In this document: positions 11,456-24,392 of the stretch, in pieces | Numbering within the stretch: the stretch's first letter is position 1 | Layout of the letters: each line of letters starts with the position of its first letter | Made by a program: the position numbers and the translations under genes | DNA from: Mixophyes australis | Taxonomy: Eukaryota > Chordata > Amphibia > Anura > Limnodynastidae | NCBI GenBank assembly: GCA_036250195.1 | Contig: JAVHZZ010000004.1 | Location: 160,826,727 to 160,890,726, forward strand | Length of the DNA: 64,000 nucleotides | Direction of reading: 5' to 3' | Notes under the pieces: model-generated | The model's input: only the letters and a program-made list of their open reading frames with translations | What the model was told of the DNA's origin: nothing | Databases searched by the model: none

Positions 11456-13631
11456 TTTGAGCCCTATACTGAGCTGCTGTTGGGTGAATATGGATTCCAA
11501 ACTCCAGGGCTGAACAGGTGGCACACTAGAATGTACCCACAATGTAAGGACAATTAATCTGGGCGATCCTCTAATACACAACTACTCGCAATATAAAAAT
11601 AATGGCCAATAAGTAGGCCAAATTGCTCCATCTCTTTATTTTACACAATCCATAACTGCCTTCTTAGGCAGGATGAAAGTTGTATTGTTTGTTCTAGTGT
11701 TATATGCTGCTTGTTTTATATGTTGCTTATGTTACATGAATTGAAAGGCTGTATGTAAAACACAGTTACCTTGTGTAATTGTGGTTTTCTATAGTCTGGT
11801 TGCCGTACCTTATGTCTGATTTGAGTGTTTGTAACTATACAACCATAATGTGGTTATCTGCAAAATGTAACAGAGTAGTGAGTCTTTTTTTGCTATACAT
11901 ACAGATTATTATGAAAATACTGCTGTTGGTTAAAAAAGGAGGAATGGAAACAATATAAAGCAGTAGTGTACTTTTGGCCTCCCACTACATATTTCAGATA
12001 AGCTTTAATAAGAGGTTTAGGAACGAAGAAAAATTTGAACAGCTATAAGAAAGAAACACTCATAGATGGAACAGCTGTCAGGGCAGAGAAGAGGAAAATA
12101 CAAGAAGTCTAAGATTAAAGAAAGCAAGGCCTTGGGCATTATCTCTTATATTACAATGAAATTCCTTAGTCCCTTCCCCTCCATTTTGTGTACCCATTTG
12201 AGATGTGATTGCTTTGTCGTGGTATGCGAGTCTTGTTGCAGCTTGTCTATGGAAAGTGCACAAAGCTGATCTAATCTGATTAGATGTATTAGGGGATTTA
12301 TCATACCTTATTTGAGCACAGAAGCATCATGTTTATTGTTAAAACACACACACATATATAAACTCACACATCCTTACATGTATAACCACATTTTTAGATT
12401 ATAATTTTAAAATAGTAAAACTGATGCAAATGAAAACTAGAATGTGAAGAGATATCCTTTAGCCAGTGTGATTTTCTTTTACATGTTCAGGAGAATCTGA
12501 CCAGCCAATTTTAGATTAGAGCTTCTTAAAAAAAAAAAATAGCTGATTTCTTTTATAGGCTGTATTTCCTTTAAAAATATGGTCATTGCGTGTACTTTGG
12601 AGTTAACTTTGAGTTAATTTTTTTTTTTTAACTATGTTGTATAACAGGCAGCGTGAGCGCATGGAACTGTCAGTAAAGAATCTTGCTGCAGGCCCCAGTC
12701 AATGAGGAGACCCCAGTCTACACTTGCATAGTCTCTAACTCCCAACCTTTCTATCATAATAAATATATACGTGGAGTCCTGTGTATAGTGGGGGCTGGAG
12801 TTATATTACTATCAGCACCTGTTCAGTCATAAGGCAAGTGTGTTTGTGGCTTCTTTTTTTTCCTGGTTCACATATCAGTCTTGATACTGTAAGAGATGTG
12901 ATCTATCATTGCACGTAGCCAGGGCCTGGCAATTACTGAGTTGAAGTTTAATATAACTTTCAGGGTCCTCCTGATGCTGTTGGGGTATGCAGTAGTTGAA
13001 TAGTGATTTAGCAGTCTCTGAAACCAATAATCAATGTCTATATGTTAATAAAGTAATGAGAAAAACACCAAAACAACCCCATATTTAAATAAATATTTAA
13101 TTTAAGTAATCCCCACACTTTTAGACTCTATGGGCAGCTTAGTTTATTATTTTGCACATAAGTTAAATACTGGCTGCTTTTTCATGTAGCAAACAAATAC
13201 TTGATCAATTTATTTTTACACTGATATTAAAGTTGATCTAGGACATGTCCTACCCAAACTATAAATCTGTCCCCATATTTTAAATTTACCTCCCCCTCTA
13301 ATGCAACATGGTGTTGCCAAGGTGCAAAGTTACACCCTTTCTTTGCTTTGTTCTCCTTAATGACTCAGGCCCTATGAGTAGTCATTTGAAGTCAATGTAG
13401 GCCATTGAGTTTTATGTTCATTAGTAATAATCTTACAGGGAAGTCTTGATTTAAATCATTGAACCTTGATCTTGATACAACATAGTTCATATAAAAGGAT
13501 GGAAAAAAAACACTTGTCTTTTAAACGCCACTTAATCCACCGCCCACGGCTGCACGGTGAGGAGAGTCTCCAATATAGAAGATCTCCCAATTTGTGTGCT
13601 TTTATTTTGGTCATTAACCTTTTGTGACTAT
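11456..13631. other. Unassigned AT-rich sequence
   Basis: No gene recognised. Contains short poly-A and poly-T runs (about 12527, 12619). Confidence 0.45.
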
Positions 13632-13703
13632 TAATTGAGTTTCCATGGCTGATCAGCTGCACCCAGCATCAGATCTCAATTCACAATGACGTGAACCGGA
13701 GTG
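13632..13703 (+). mobile_element. Orphan Tc1 fragment, about 72 bp
   Basis: This stretch matches 15362-15433 with about one difference (GAACCGGAG versus GAACTGGAG), but lacks the rest of the transposon on either side. In Tc1 elements it encodes the segment after the DNA-binding half (TTTCCATGGCTGATCAGC and on). It is either a fragment of a second copy or a local duplication from the nearby element. Confidence 0.75.
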
Positions 13704-14361
13704 GTTATTCTACATTAGCAGGTGCACTATTCTCTGTTTATTATTAATTTAATTAATTTAGTTATATTATTTATTGCATTTTACATTCTGGTTTGTTTTT
13801 GCAATTTATGTTGATGTGCAGATTTAATCTGCACAAGATTTGTAGTGGATTAAACCTTTGCCATTTGGACGTATACAACACTATTTTTCCCATGCTTGTT
13901 TTTTCAACAGTTCTACATGTTACTTCCGTAATGAAGTGCCAAGAATTGATGCTATTTTATGCCACCTAGCTGTAAACAGTGTAGCAGAATAAAACAGTAA
14001 TTAATGAGTCCACCACAATCCCAAGCATTCCAATATACCTCAACACAGGTGGATGCTAAGTTCTCCCATTGATTAGAAGCTCTCTGCCTCCTGATTACAG
14101 ATAGCTATTTATGGAAGCAGGCACTCAGAGGAATGGAACTCAGAAAATGGAACAGAGAAAAAAGATTCTGAACCATCTTCAGATATATTGACAAGATCTG
14201 TACAATATAACAACAAAGATTGAGGGTTTTTTGTTATTGAAAGATAGAACATAGGCTTCCCAATAAAAGCATATCACAGTTATATTCAGTTTTTCTTAAA
14301 CCTTTTTGCTATTATTTCACTGTCAACTACAAGACCTTGTGTAAATGTTAAAAATGTAATG
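13704..14361. other. Unassigned sequence
   Basis: Nothing recognised. Confidence 0.45.
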
Positions 14362-14363
14362 TA

Positions 14364-16110
14364 CATTATATGGCCATAAGTATGTGGCCACCCCTTCTAG
14401 TAATACCCCATTCATACTGCACCAAAAACCCGGGTTTTTGCAGAGGCACGCTGAAAAACCCGGGTCTTGGTGCAGTATGAATAGTCCAACCACAAAATCC
14501 CGGGTCTAAAATCCCGGGACTTAGACCCGGGATTTTGCGAGGGGTAATTCCCGTGTTGGACCCCGCTAGCCTGCAGTATGAATGGTGCAACCCGTGTAAT
14601 TCCCGGGTCTCACCATTCATACTGTAAAAAGTAAAAAAAAAGTAAAAAAAAAAGATTTTAATTAAAAAAAAATACATAAGAAATGTTTACTTAACTTATT
14701 TTCAGCCAGCGGTGTCTCCGGTGCGTTGCAGGCTGTCAGGGGGACCCCTGGGTACTAAAATGACGTCATTTCTAGTCCATTAGAAATGACATCATTTTAG
14801 TACCCAGAGGTCCCCCTGACAGCCGGCAACGCACCGGAGACACCGCTGGCTGAAAATAAGTTAAGTAAACATTTCTTATGTATTTTTTTTTAATTAAAAT
14901 CTTTTTTAACACTTTTTTTTTTCTAAAACCCGGGTTGGGCAGGTGCAGTATGAACCCGCCTGACCCTGGAATCTTCTTATCTATACTGCCCTGTGCCCCG
15001 GCAATATCCCGGCTTAACTACCCCGGATATTGCCGGGGCGGCAGTATGAAAGTGGTATTAGTGTGTTAGGCCATTTCAGCTACACCCATTGCTAACAGGT
15101 GCATTGTCAAATATTAGCATTAGAATGAGTTGTACTGAAGAGCTCTGTAACTTTCAACTTGTCACTGTCATAGGATGCCACCTTTCCAACAAGTCAGTTC
15201 ATCAAATTTCTGCCTTGCTAGAGCTGCCCCGGTCAACTGTAAGTGCTGTTATTGTAAAGTGAAAACATTTAGGAGCAGCAACAGCAGAAAGCCACACAGG
15301 TTCACAGAACTTGACTTCCGAGTGCTGAATCACATAGAACTGTTAATTGGGAGCTCCATGGATTGAGTTTCCATGGCTGATCAGCTGCACCCAGCATCAG
15401 ATCTCAATTCACAATGACGTGAACTGGAGTGGTGTAAAGCACACCATGATTGGACTCTGTATCAGTAGAAACACGTTTTCTCGAATGATGAATCACGCTG
15501 TACCATTTTACAGTTTGACAAATTTAACTGGGTTTGTCAGACGCTAGGATAATGCTTCCTTCCCAAATGTGTACTGCCAGCTGTAATGTTTGATGGAGGA
15601 AGAATAATGGTCTGAGGCTATTTTTCATGGTTTGTTTGGGGCCCTTTAGTTCCAGTTAATGGGAATCTTAACAGCATTTAATGTCATACTAGTGAATAAA
15701 GCACTACCAGCTTTGTGCCAAGTTTGGGGAAGGTCCTTTCCTGTTTCAGTATGACAGTGCTCCCATGCATAAAGTGAGGTCTATCAACAAAAAGGTGTCC
15801 TAAGTTTGACGTGGAAGAACTTGGCTCTCCTCCACACGCCCTGACCTTAACCCCAACACCTTTGAGATGAATTGGAACGCTGACTGTGAGCCAGAACTTA
15901 TCATCCAACATCAGTGCCTGACATCACTAATGTTCCTGTAGCTGAATGAATGTAAATCCTTGTAGCCATGATCCAAAATTAGTGGAAAGCCTTCCCACAA
16001 GAGTGGAGGCCTTTATAGCAGGATTAATGTCCATAGATTTTTAATGAGATATTCAACAAGCATATTTAGATGTGATGTTCGGGTGTCCACATACTTTTGG
16101 CTATATAGTC
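14364..16110 (+). mobile_element. Degenerate Tc1/mariner transposon
   Basis: The left end reads CATTATATGGCCATAAGTAT and the right end reverse-complements to ACTATATAGCCAAAAGTATG, the matching terminal repeats of a widespread fish and amphibian Tc1 family (recalled). The preceding TA (14362-14363) is the expected target dinucleotide. Between about 15080 and 16030 the DNA aligns by eye with the transposase gene: GATGCCACCTTTCCAACAAG, CTGCCCCGGTCAACTG, TTCCATGGCTGATCAGC, GAATAATGGTCTGAGG, GGGGAAGG. Frameshifts, stops and a deletion near 15335 (after GTGCTGAATCACATAGAAC) abolish the reading frame. The left third is disrupted by a hairpin element (about 14400-15060). Confidence 0.92.
14400..15060. 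mobile_element. Long palindromic MITE nested in the Tc1 element
   Basis: The ends are TAATACCCCATTCATACTGC and, reverse-complemented, TAATACCACTTTCATACTGC. The core is a near-perfect hairpin: roughly 14680-14775 (TTAAGTAAACATTTCTTATG complement and onward) pairs with roughly 14786-14885, centred near 14780, with about 100-bp arms. CCCGGGT words recur near both ends. The 5' half holds an extra array of CCCGGGTT/AACCCGGG palindromes. Sequence on each side joins to a continuous Tc1 order, so the MITE arrived after the Tc1 copy. The superfamily is undetermined. Confidence 0.82.
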
Positions 16111-16605
16111 CATATATATTCTTAAGAAAATGGAAAACATATGGTGAAATAGGTTTTCACATAATACAGTGTTTTGTTGCATATTTACATTTTGAAGAAT
16201 AGCGTTGTCATTTAATACCGCACATATGAAATTTACATAATGCTTTGTAATCAATTCAGTGTCTGATACATTCCTGTATAGTAACAGTGGTCAGCAAAAG
16301 CTACAATTGTTATCTTGTCTACGTATCATGTGTGTGTCCCACCTCTTATTTTGTAAGGTCGTTTGAACAAGATCGTATTTACCTTCAGTTTCAATTAATT
16401 GTATGTTATTTGTTTTTATCACAATCTCCTCAATGTATGTATAGTGATACGTATTAAGTTGGCACTTTATAAATAAAAAAGTAATAGTAATAATAATTGT
16501 TCAAATGTGGTCAGTATTAAATGGATGACCTGCCATTAGAGGATCTTGATTCTCCAGCTTAGCTTATTCATAATATTACTGAAACTCAGTGCTTTCTTTT
16601 TTATT
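16111..16605. other. Mostly unassigned, with a LINE/SINE tail fragment
   Basis: Sequence 16432-16498 ends GGCACTTTATAAATAAA and then AGTAATAATAAT, resembling the 3' tail of the LINE copies elsewhere in the window on the plus strand. The remainder is not recognised. Confidence 0.5.
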
Positions 16606-16775
16606 TACCCTACACTGATCCTTTTTTTTACCCTACACTGATCCTTTTTTTTGCCCTACACTGATCCTTTTTTTTACCCTACACTGATCCTTTTTTTTGC
16701 CCTACACTGATCCTTTTTTTTACCCTACACTGATCCTTTTTTTACCCTACACTGATCCTTTTTTTACCCTACACT
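16606..16775. repeat. Minisatellite, 22-23 bp unit
   Basis: Seven to eight tandem copies of a unit like CCCTACACTGATCCTTTTTT(TTA), differing in T-run length and one A/G position. I see no flanking transposon ends. Confidence 0.92.
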
Positions 16776-19202
16776 GCCTTTCTACGAGTTGTGGTGATGT
16801 CATGGGCTACCAGCAACCAGTTATTTCTTAGATCTATTATACTAAATGAAGGATTAGAAGATGAACTACATTAGGTGGGAAATTACCAATATGGTGGTTT
16901 TGAACATGGTAGTTAATTACAAAGCATAGAATACATGACCTTATCATCACGAAATTTGGCCATAACCCCGGGGACTAAAATTCCTGAGTCTCACAGTCAG
17001 ACTCTGTGAACTCGCAGGTTGGTTCATCAGGCATACGCACTAAACAGTATAAATAGCATTTACATTTTTCTTCAGTTCCTGGTCAGTATAGAAATATATA
17101 CACAGTCATGTAAAGCGCTGTGGAATTTGTTGGAGCTATATAAATAAATACACATGTACTCAATAACTTATTGGCTTTTCTATATGACTTTTCAAATGTT
17201 ATATTCCAGTAAAATAATGTATGTGTATTTTGTGTGGTTCAGAATAGCCTTAAAACACCTTGTGTTCCTTGCAGTAATTTGAGTGTGGTGTTATTTGCTT
17301 GTTTTTTTGTTTATATCTTCTACTTGTCTTCTACTTGTCAATCTCATGGAGAAGACAGTGAAGGGCTATCTCATTCATGATGAGGCCTGGCTACTGGCTA
17401 GCTGCAGGGTTATTCTCATAATGTCCCTGAATTGACAATCCAGTGACAGCATCAGTTGTAAAGTGTCTCCTGAGATGAAACAGCAAAGTAGTTATATTAT
17501 GGATTAAGAGTTACCCACTCTTCACTTCTGCGGTCCAACTCAGCATTATCTTTTATTACCTACCGGCTTTGGGTGATTCTCTGTTCATGGGAGAGAGATA
17601 TAGCTATTAAGCAGTAAAATAGTGTATTTAATTGGTCACTAAGGACCGTTCTCTTCAGCTGCCACTGTAGACTAGCCCATTTTAAGGCTGGAACACCTGA
17701 GATTAAACATTATATTTAACAAACTGTTTTAAATCTTTTGAGTGCAATGCTTTTAATAACTGCAATAGAAGACAAATCATTATTAACCAAACACACATAT
17801 TTCTGTGGGTCTTGGATTCTGTTTCTTAAAATCCATAACAGTAGAAGAAAAAAAAGCTGGTAAAATCACACATATCCTTTCACAGTTACATCAGTATAAA
17901 CAACATATAAACCTAAACAAAGCTGTTATTGCCCACCTATGTTGTTTTAATTTAAATTCACCTCCCCATACTCCACCCCTCTCCCACTGTTACCAAGAAC
18001 ACCCCATGGCATCTCTCCAGTCATGTCCTTTATGGACATACGTGCTATCACGTCCCTTCTTGCTATTTATTGTTCATGTTTTCTCTACTACAAATGCAAC
18101 AAAGACATGTATCTCAACTTGGCCAAAGTCACGCATAAACACATATTTACAATATGTTCCTAATACAAGTTTAGCTTTCACAATTGTGAAAACAGGAGTT
18201 TAAAATAGCACAAGTGAGAAACTGAACAAATCTTGTGTAATTATAGTAGCACAATATCTTAAGTGTTTTTCAGAACATTGGCTTTACAGATGATATAATC
18301 GGCAAAACTGAGCATTTACACAATGTACTTGTACAAAGAAATATGGTATAATTTTGAAGTAAAACACAATGTGAAGTACTTCTTATATAGCATTGAAAGT
18401 ATAATTGTATAATTGCTTACAGCTGCTAACACCTAACATTACACATGGGGGCTGCAGTATCCTCACCAGGAAGAAGAACAATACTGTACTCTGCTGTCTC
18501 CAATATTCACATTAGTGATTTCCCCTATATACAATCAGAAATAATCGAGCACCGCTTCAGTTCCTATTTTACTGTGCATGTTTCTTTGTACACATTGATG
18601 CTTTCTTTCTGCCAATCATTTTGATGGCGGAGTTATTCAGAGCGTAGTGCTTCACATTTAAGAGCACAAAGCACAAGATTTCCATTGCATGAATATGCTG
18701 ATCAGTTACTCACCTGCTGTTCACGGTTTCTTTTTCTTACTTGTATGCCGAAGCTGGAAATTTTTACACTTGCTGCCGTTTTTGCATTTCTCCTTTATTT
18801 TTAAATTAATACATAACCCAAAAAAGTATATTTACCATATTATTTCTTCTTTATATAGTTAACCCTGATAACCCAAAGGGTGTATAAAAGTGAACGCGTG
18901 GGTCTGGCAATGTACCATTTATGGTACTGGTGGAGTTGGATTGAGTCGTGGGCAGCATCTTGCCAGGAGTGGATGTTAATTTGATACCAGTAGAATTAAG
19001 AACTGAATAACCACCACAGTCTCTTATATTTTACACAACTGCTTTACAAACATTTATTCTGCAGTTTAATTTATTGCCCATGATAGGGCTGCCGTGTTAG
19101 GGCAGTACGGCACAAGGTCTTAGGGGCACCTGTACGTTGGCCATTGTAAATGGGTCCTGGTATTATCTGCATTTTTAATGAGAATGAATACATCCAAGTC
19201 CT
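16776..19202. other. Mostly unassigned AT-rich sequence
   Basis: A short SINE/LINE tail (GTAAAGCGCTGTGGAATTTG then GCTATATAAATAAATA) lies at 17110-17152. An open frame at 17805-18203 (132 codons) shows no motif and overlaps low-complexity DNA, so it is not called. Otherwise nothing. Confidence 0.45.
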
Positions 19203-19336
19203 GGGGGTAAATGTATCAACCACGGATCCTGCAAGTCGACAATTTCCGGCGACTTTGCAGAGAAAATTTAAAATGGCAATGGCTTTCAAGGCAAAACTTG
19301 CCTTGAAAGTCATTGCTGGTTGATATATATACCCCC
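19203..19336. mobile_element. Palindromic MITE, GGGGGTAAATGTATCAA type
   Basis: The left end GGGGGTAAATGTATCAACC matches the right end GGTTGATATATATACCCCC in inverted orientation, and CAAGGCAAAACTTGCCTTG marks the centre of the interior palindrome. About 134 bp, non-coding. Probably Harbinger-like by terminus; the target duplication is unclear (possibly CTG). Confidence 0.8.
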
Positions 19337-19529
19337 TGGAATGTAACATGCCGATGTCGCAAGAAGAATGCCTATGAGTAATAAAGTTTACAAGCAAGAG
19401 CACTTGTAAAACCATAAAAAACCATAACGTTTCTAGTTAAACCACTGGGCTTAGAAATCATTGGGATCTATGAACTATTCCCTAAAATGTTACTTCAGAT
19501 CTATATGCTTTTGCACAACTAAACATACA

Positions 19530-19832
19530 GGACCTGAATTATTAAGGAACGTAAATGCAGATACATGCTGTATTTTGTGTAAAAACGCGCTGCGCATGCC
19601 CACAACGGGTAATATTTTTTTGTCTGTGCGTTCTTTTGGAACTTTATATTCCACATATGCATTGGACATATCCTGCAGTGTATAGTTGGAGCAGAGTAGA
19701 CCTAGAGCCGTATCCACAACAGACGTATCTTTACATCTGCTACTGACTAGGGACGTGCGTATCCCCATTTTGCGTGCATCTGTAGAAAAACGCACAATGC
19801 GTTCATTTGGCGTCCCTTAATGAAGCAGGCCC
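19530..19832. mobile_element. MITE with GGRCCTGAATTATTAAGG termini, Harbinger-like
   Basis: The left end reads GGACCTGAATTATTAAGGAA. The right end reverse-complements to GGGCCTGCTTCATTAAGGGA. ACA flanks both sides (19527-19529, 19833-19835) as a likely 3-bp duplication. Further inverted similarity (GTAAATGCAGATACATG, and the complement of GTGCATC) runs inwards. About 303 bp, non-coding. The open frames across it on both strands are chance. Confidence 0.82.
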
Positions 19833-19835
19833 ACA

Positions 19836-20190
19836 GTCAGTGAGCTTCTATGTATTCATGCTGGTAAAAGGTGAATGGATATTGAAGAATTATATCCAGA
19901 CTTCAAAGATGGCATTAGCCTTTCTACCTTATGGGGAGATCATCGCAGGACAGGGATCTTCTGATCCCTCACCGCACCCTTCCTGCTCTCCCTTCCGATA
20001 ACTAATGCAAAATAACACTGCGCATGCGCAACCTTAGACCTTATCATTGTGATAAGGAATGATATTTGACAACCTTGTATGCGGCCAATAATAAATAGGC
20101 CCCTGTGTCATTTATAATGCATATACATCAACTTCTCAACGCCTATCCTATGTCATATTTTCATATATAATGCTGCAGTATTACACTCCA
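19836..20190. other. Possible degraded MITE remnant
   Basis: The stretch 19905-20095 ends AATAAATAGGCCCCTG, similar to the TAAATAAGCCCC terminus seen at 26085-26103. The left end is not identifiable. A weak assignment. Confidence 0.3.
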
Positions 20191-20191
20191 T

Positions 20192-20460
20192 AGGTGGCAC
20201 AATGGTTAGCATTGTTGCCTCAAAGTGATTGGGTAATGGACGTGATGCCTTCAAAGGCATTATCTGTGTGTGAATATGTATATTATCCCTGTTTTGCATG
20301 GGTTTCCTCCAGGTGCTCTCGTTTCCTCCAGCAGTCAAAAAACTTACTGGTACATTATTTGGCTTTTGACAAAAGTGGACCCTAGATTGTGCGTGTGTAT
20401 TTTGTGTGGTAGGAAATCTAGATTGCAAGCTCCAATAGGGTAGGGACTGATAGGGACTGA
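20192..20460 (+). mobile_element. Old tRNA-headed SINE (degenerate)
   Basis: The head GGCACAATGGTTAGCATTGT corresponds to the SINE heads at 32366 and 54177. The body has GGGTTTCCTCCAGGTGCTCT and the phrase TGCAAGCTCCAATAGGGTAG. Deletions and substitutions are numerous, so this is an old copy, cut off at the start of the next one. Confidence 0.75.
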
Positions 20461-20819
20461 TGGGTTGCACAGTGGTTAGCATTGCTACCTTGCTGTTCTG
20501 GGGTCATGAGTTTGAATGCAACCAAGACTCTATATGTAAAGAGTTTTTATGTTCTGCCCATGTTTGCTCCCACATTCCAAATGCATTCAAGGTAGGTCAA
20601 TGGGCCATAGTGTGTGTGTGTGTGCTTGTTTGTTAGGGACTGTAAGCTCTAATGTGTTAGTGACTGATATGAATGACAAATGTTCTCTGTAGAGTGCTGT
20701 ATAATGTAGTATAATGCTATATAATGCTATATAATTAAACAATAATAATACTGTGATTGATTAATTGTCTGTACAGTGCTGTGTATTATAGTGACACTAT
20801 ACAAATAGATAATAATAAA
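20461..20819 (+). mobile_element. Old tRNA-headed SINE, second tandem copy
   Basis: It begins GGGTTGCACAGTGGTTAGC immediately after the previous copy and keeps the B-box-like GAGTTTGAATGC. It contains a short (GT)n at about 20611 and ends with GTACAGTGCTGTGTATTATA, then ATAATAATAAA. The body is much diverged and partly duplicated near its tail. Confidence 0.7.
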
Positions 20820-23800
20820 CAAAAAAGATAATACTACACCCCTGGAATTCTGTCTCACTAGAACCCCCATGAGCTCTGACGACTCCTTTGTTAATCCAGT
20901 TCTGCCTGTCATGGAGAGGGTTAATGCGTTAATGCATGCAGGTCTAACTGGAACATTTATCTAGTGTCTTGTGAAATTCAGTTAAGCTGGCAAAGTACAT
21001 TAGCTAGCACATACTTCTGGTATTCTGCCTCCCTTGTTTATTTTAAATATTAATGCTGCTCAGATTTTTTTCAGAACATCGCATTATTGTTTTTCCTTTA
21101 TTAAATTTTCACCTCTAAATGTTTTGTGAAAGAAAGATGGATGGAGATTAATAAAGTGCAATTGAAATATTAAGTATTATTTGTCAGGGAAACACACAAT
21201 CAGTTACTTTCAAGTCAGTGCATTAATGTTGTTTATGGAAAATAGAAAAAAAATGTTGTTAATCAGAAGCCCACATGCTGCGGTCCTTGTGGTGAAGTAT
21301 ATGGATGAGTGGTTAGATGGATAGCACAAACACATGGCTAGTATAGAACACTGTTTAAATGATAACGTTCATTACTGTTAAGGGGCAGTTTCAAATTGCA
21401 TTTTCGCATCCAAAAACATCTACCCCTGAGTAGCCGATGGGAAATGTATTGTACCAGCTGAATTACTATGGTTCTTGGGCACTTTTAACCCACTACCTAA
21501 AATTGTGTTCAACAGGATGTTGGATGATATCCAGACTAAAGACTGAAGCTGTCTTATGTAGTTGGAACACAGGGAATGTTATTAAAACTGGTACACCGAT
21601 AACAGTTTTAAAAAGGGCCCTGTAGTTTGAACCAGCCAATCACGTTTTTGTTTCATTTTCTTAACTATACTAGAACAACTACAGAATGTGATGGGTTGCT
21701 ATGGTTTACAGCAGCTTATTCCTTGAGTTGTTTTCATAGATGTTTCCAGTAGAATTTGTATGCCAGGTGAAGACCATTCCAGCTACTCTGCATATTCATA
21801 AGACTCGGCATACTTTCCAGGTGAATACAGGTTTGAAAATCAAGATGCTAACACCACCCTGTCTGGGACCAACAATCATACAGTTAAAGTCACTTAGATC
21901 ACATTTCTTCCACATTCTGGTGTTTGGTCTGAGCAACAACTGAACATCTTGACCATGTCTGCATGTTTTAATTCATTGACTTGCTGCCACATGATTGGCT
22001 GATTAGATATTTGCATTAACATGAATGTGTACCTTATACAATGGCCACTGTGTGTATAGTAATATAAAAAAAAGTCCACTATAACAGCGTTTTATGTTTA
22101 TAAATGCTGTGTGTTTTCAACAACACTTAATTAACATCTATATTTTACATTTAAAAGCAGGCACATCGAAAGACTAAAAGAAATAAACAAAAAGAGAAAA
22201 AATATAAAATCATGGTTTAAAATTGTCATAGCCTTCCTTTGTTATGTATATATTCTCTCTACCAATTATCAGGTTCTTGATATTTAGAGCATGAATGCCA
22301 TCCCTAAAATGTGCATTCAATTAGAAGAAGATTCAAACTGACCTACATAGCAGTTCATTCATGAGATAATGCGACCTGCAGTCACAGAGATAAAAGTCAG
22401 CTGATTGAGCTGGGATGTCTTTGCGCACTGCAGAATCCATGCTGCTCGTCTCTCTCTTAAATTAGTCAATCTATTCTACAGAAAATTGGGAATAGCTTTG
22501 TTACATAGGTTGTAACGCTGTAAAATTAAAAAAGTCCCTGGTCCTCCATCAAGTTCAACCTTTTGGTAAATCCCTTCTAAGGCTTAAATTCAAAACTGTC
22601 TCATTATTAGATTTTTGGATTATTATTATGTGCATGGTCCTTTGTAATCCCTTATTATTTATATTTAGAGGTTGTAATATACTTTGTGTTAAAGATTAGA
22701 ATTAGACAGATATATTTTATAAGTTAAAACAACATATACTGTATATTTTTAACATGAAAATGGAAGACTAATTAAAAAGATGGGCACTGTTGAAAGGAAA
22801 TGTGTTTAAACAAGCAGATGTCATTGTTACAATATGAACATGTCAACAATTAAAAGCTCCCAATGCACATGAGTAGCATAGTAACAACATAGCAAGAATA
22901 TTAGAAGGCACTATTCAGCATACTGAAGACAACAACATCTTATCAAATATTTTTTCAATTATCAGTGATTTTCAACTGAGACATATTGATACCTTCTATA
23001 CCTTTGCAATTTGAGCTGTGTTGAATGCATGTCCAGGATTTGGCCACCCAAATCTTTCCCGTTATGTTGCTTCTTTGTTTTTTAGTGCATAAGAGACAGA
23101 GCTAATATCCTACTTTTAGATGCACATTAGGGGTTGGTTCAGTAGGCTCTTTTTGAAAGAGTTTGATTTTCTGCAGAATGCTAAAATATGGATTTCCTAT
23201 TTAATACAGTAAATTTAAATGAGAAGTAAGTTAAGTTCTTTTTTTAAAAGACAGCCGTACATTTTGTAGCATGAAACAACATAATACTTGCAAATATTTA
23301 ACTAGCTTGATACTAGTTGTATTTACCAGCAAACTTTCTGTAGCTAAGCAGTTTGACTTTCACTATAATTAATCCCCCATCGTCTGTTCAAATGTAAAAT
23401 AAATGCCACCATTCTAACACAGACCATCTGTCTATTAGATAGGCCAGCTTCTCCAGTATCCATCGCCCCGCCCACAAGGAACAAACCCTAAGCTCCTCCC
23501 CAGCTCTATACTAATATACAGATCTCAAACCCATGTCTTTTGCTCCCTGAGTTTGACAGCACTCACCTCTCTTACATAATGCTGACTTGGACATTTAACC
23601 TGACTATTGGACCTCCTCACAGCCACACTCTGGAGCCTTATACTGTAAATACATATGCTAAGCCACTGCCACTATATATTTACACACACACACACACACA
23701 CACATTTTGTTATTTATAGTTAACGTGGCAGTCAAGTCTATACATGCATCTCAATTAGGGCTGTATTCTAGGCAATAAACATTGTTTCTCTTTTTCATTT

Positions 23801-24001
23801 AAACATAATTTTCAATGTAGTACACATGTAAGGGTAAGTGAGTTCATATGGTGATTTTTTTTGACAAGAAACACTCAGTATCACTGGTGGGTGTTTTGGC
23901 ACTCAAGGCAATGATAGCATGTTGTTTCTCTTAAACTACATGATCGTATTACTTAGTAACTTAGTACTAATGTTGTGTAGGCAGTATTATTTAAGTGATA
24001 C
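20820..24001. other. Mostly unassigned AT-rich sequence
   Basis: At 22530-22565 the phrase GTCCCTGG...CCATCAAGTTCAACC resembles a dispersed frog repeat core I know from memory, but the family is not named here. A (CA)n run sits at about 23682-23703. The GC-richer block 23440-23660 may be an unknown repeat. No gene recognised. Confidence 0.4.
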
Positions 24002-24392
24002 GGGTATATTTATGAAAGGGCAAAAGACCTATAACGGGTTTTTCCTCCCTAAATATCAAAGGTGTACTGCCAGCGGTAAGATTTGCTGTGTGTCACTTGT
24101 GATAGCTTCCCATTGCAATACTTGTTCTGCTATCGCCATCTTAGGATGGCAATAACAGAAGAAAATGACAAAATGCCTAATTTATTGAATAAAACATTTT
24201 ATTTCTCGTTGGGGATAGCTTTCAATCTTTTTTTTTAGATTTTTAATATATTTTTTACTAATTTATTTTATTTTTTCAATTAGTGGAACTGAAAGCCGCT
24301 CGGGTCCTGTATAGGCAAGTCAAAATGTTATTGATAAATTAACAGGTTTTTTATTTCTGCAATAAGTGGTGTTAAAAAAAATAATTCATTGT

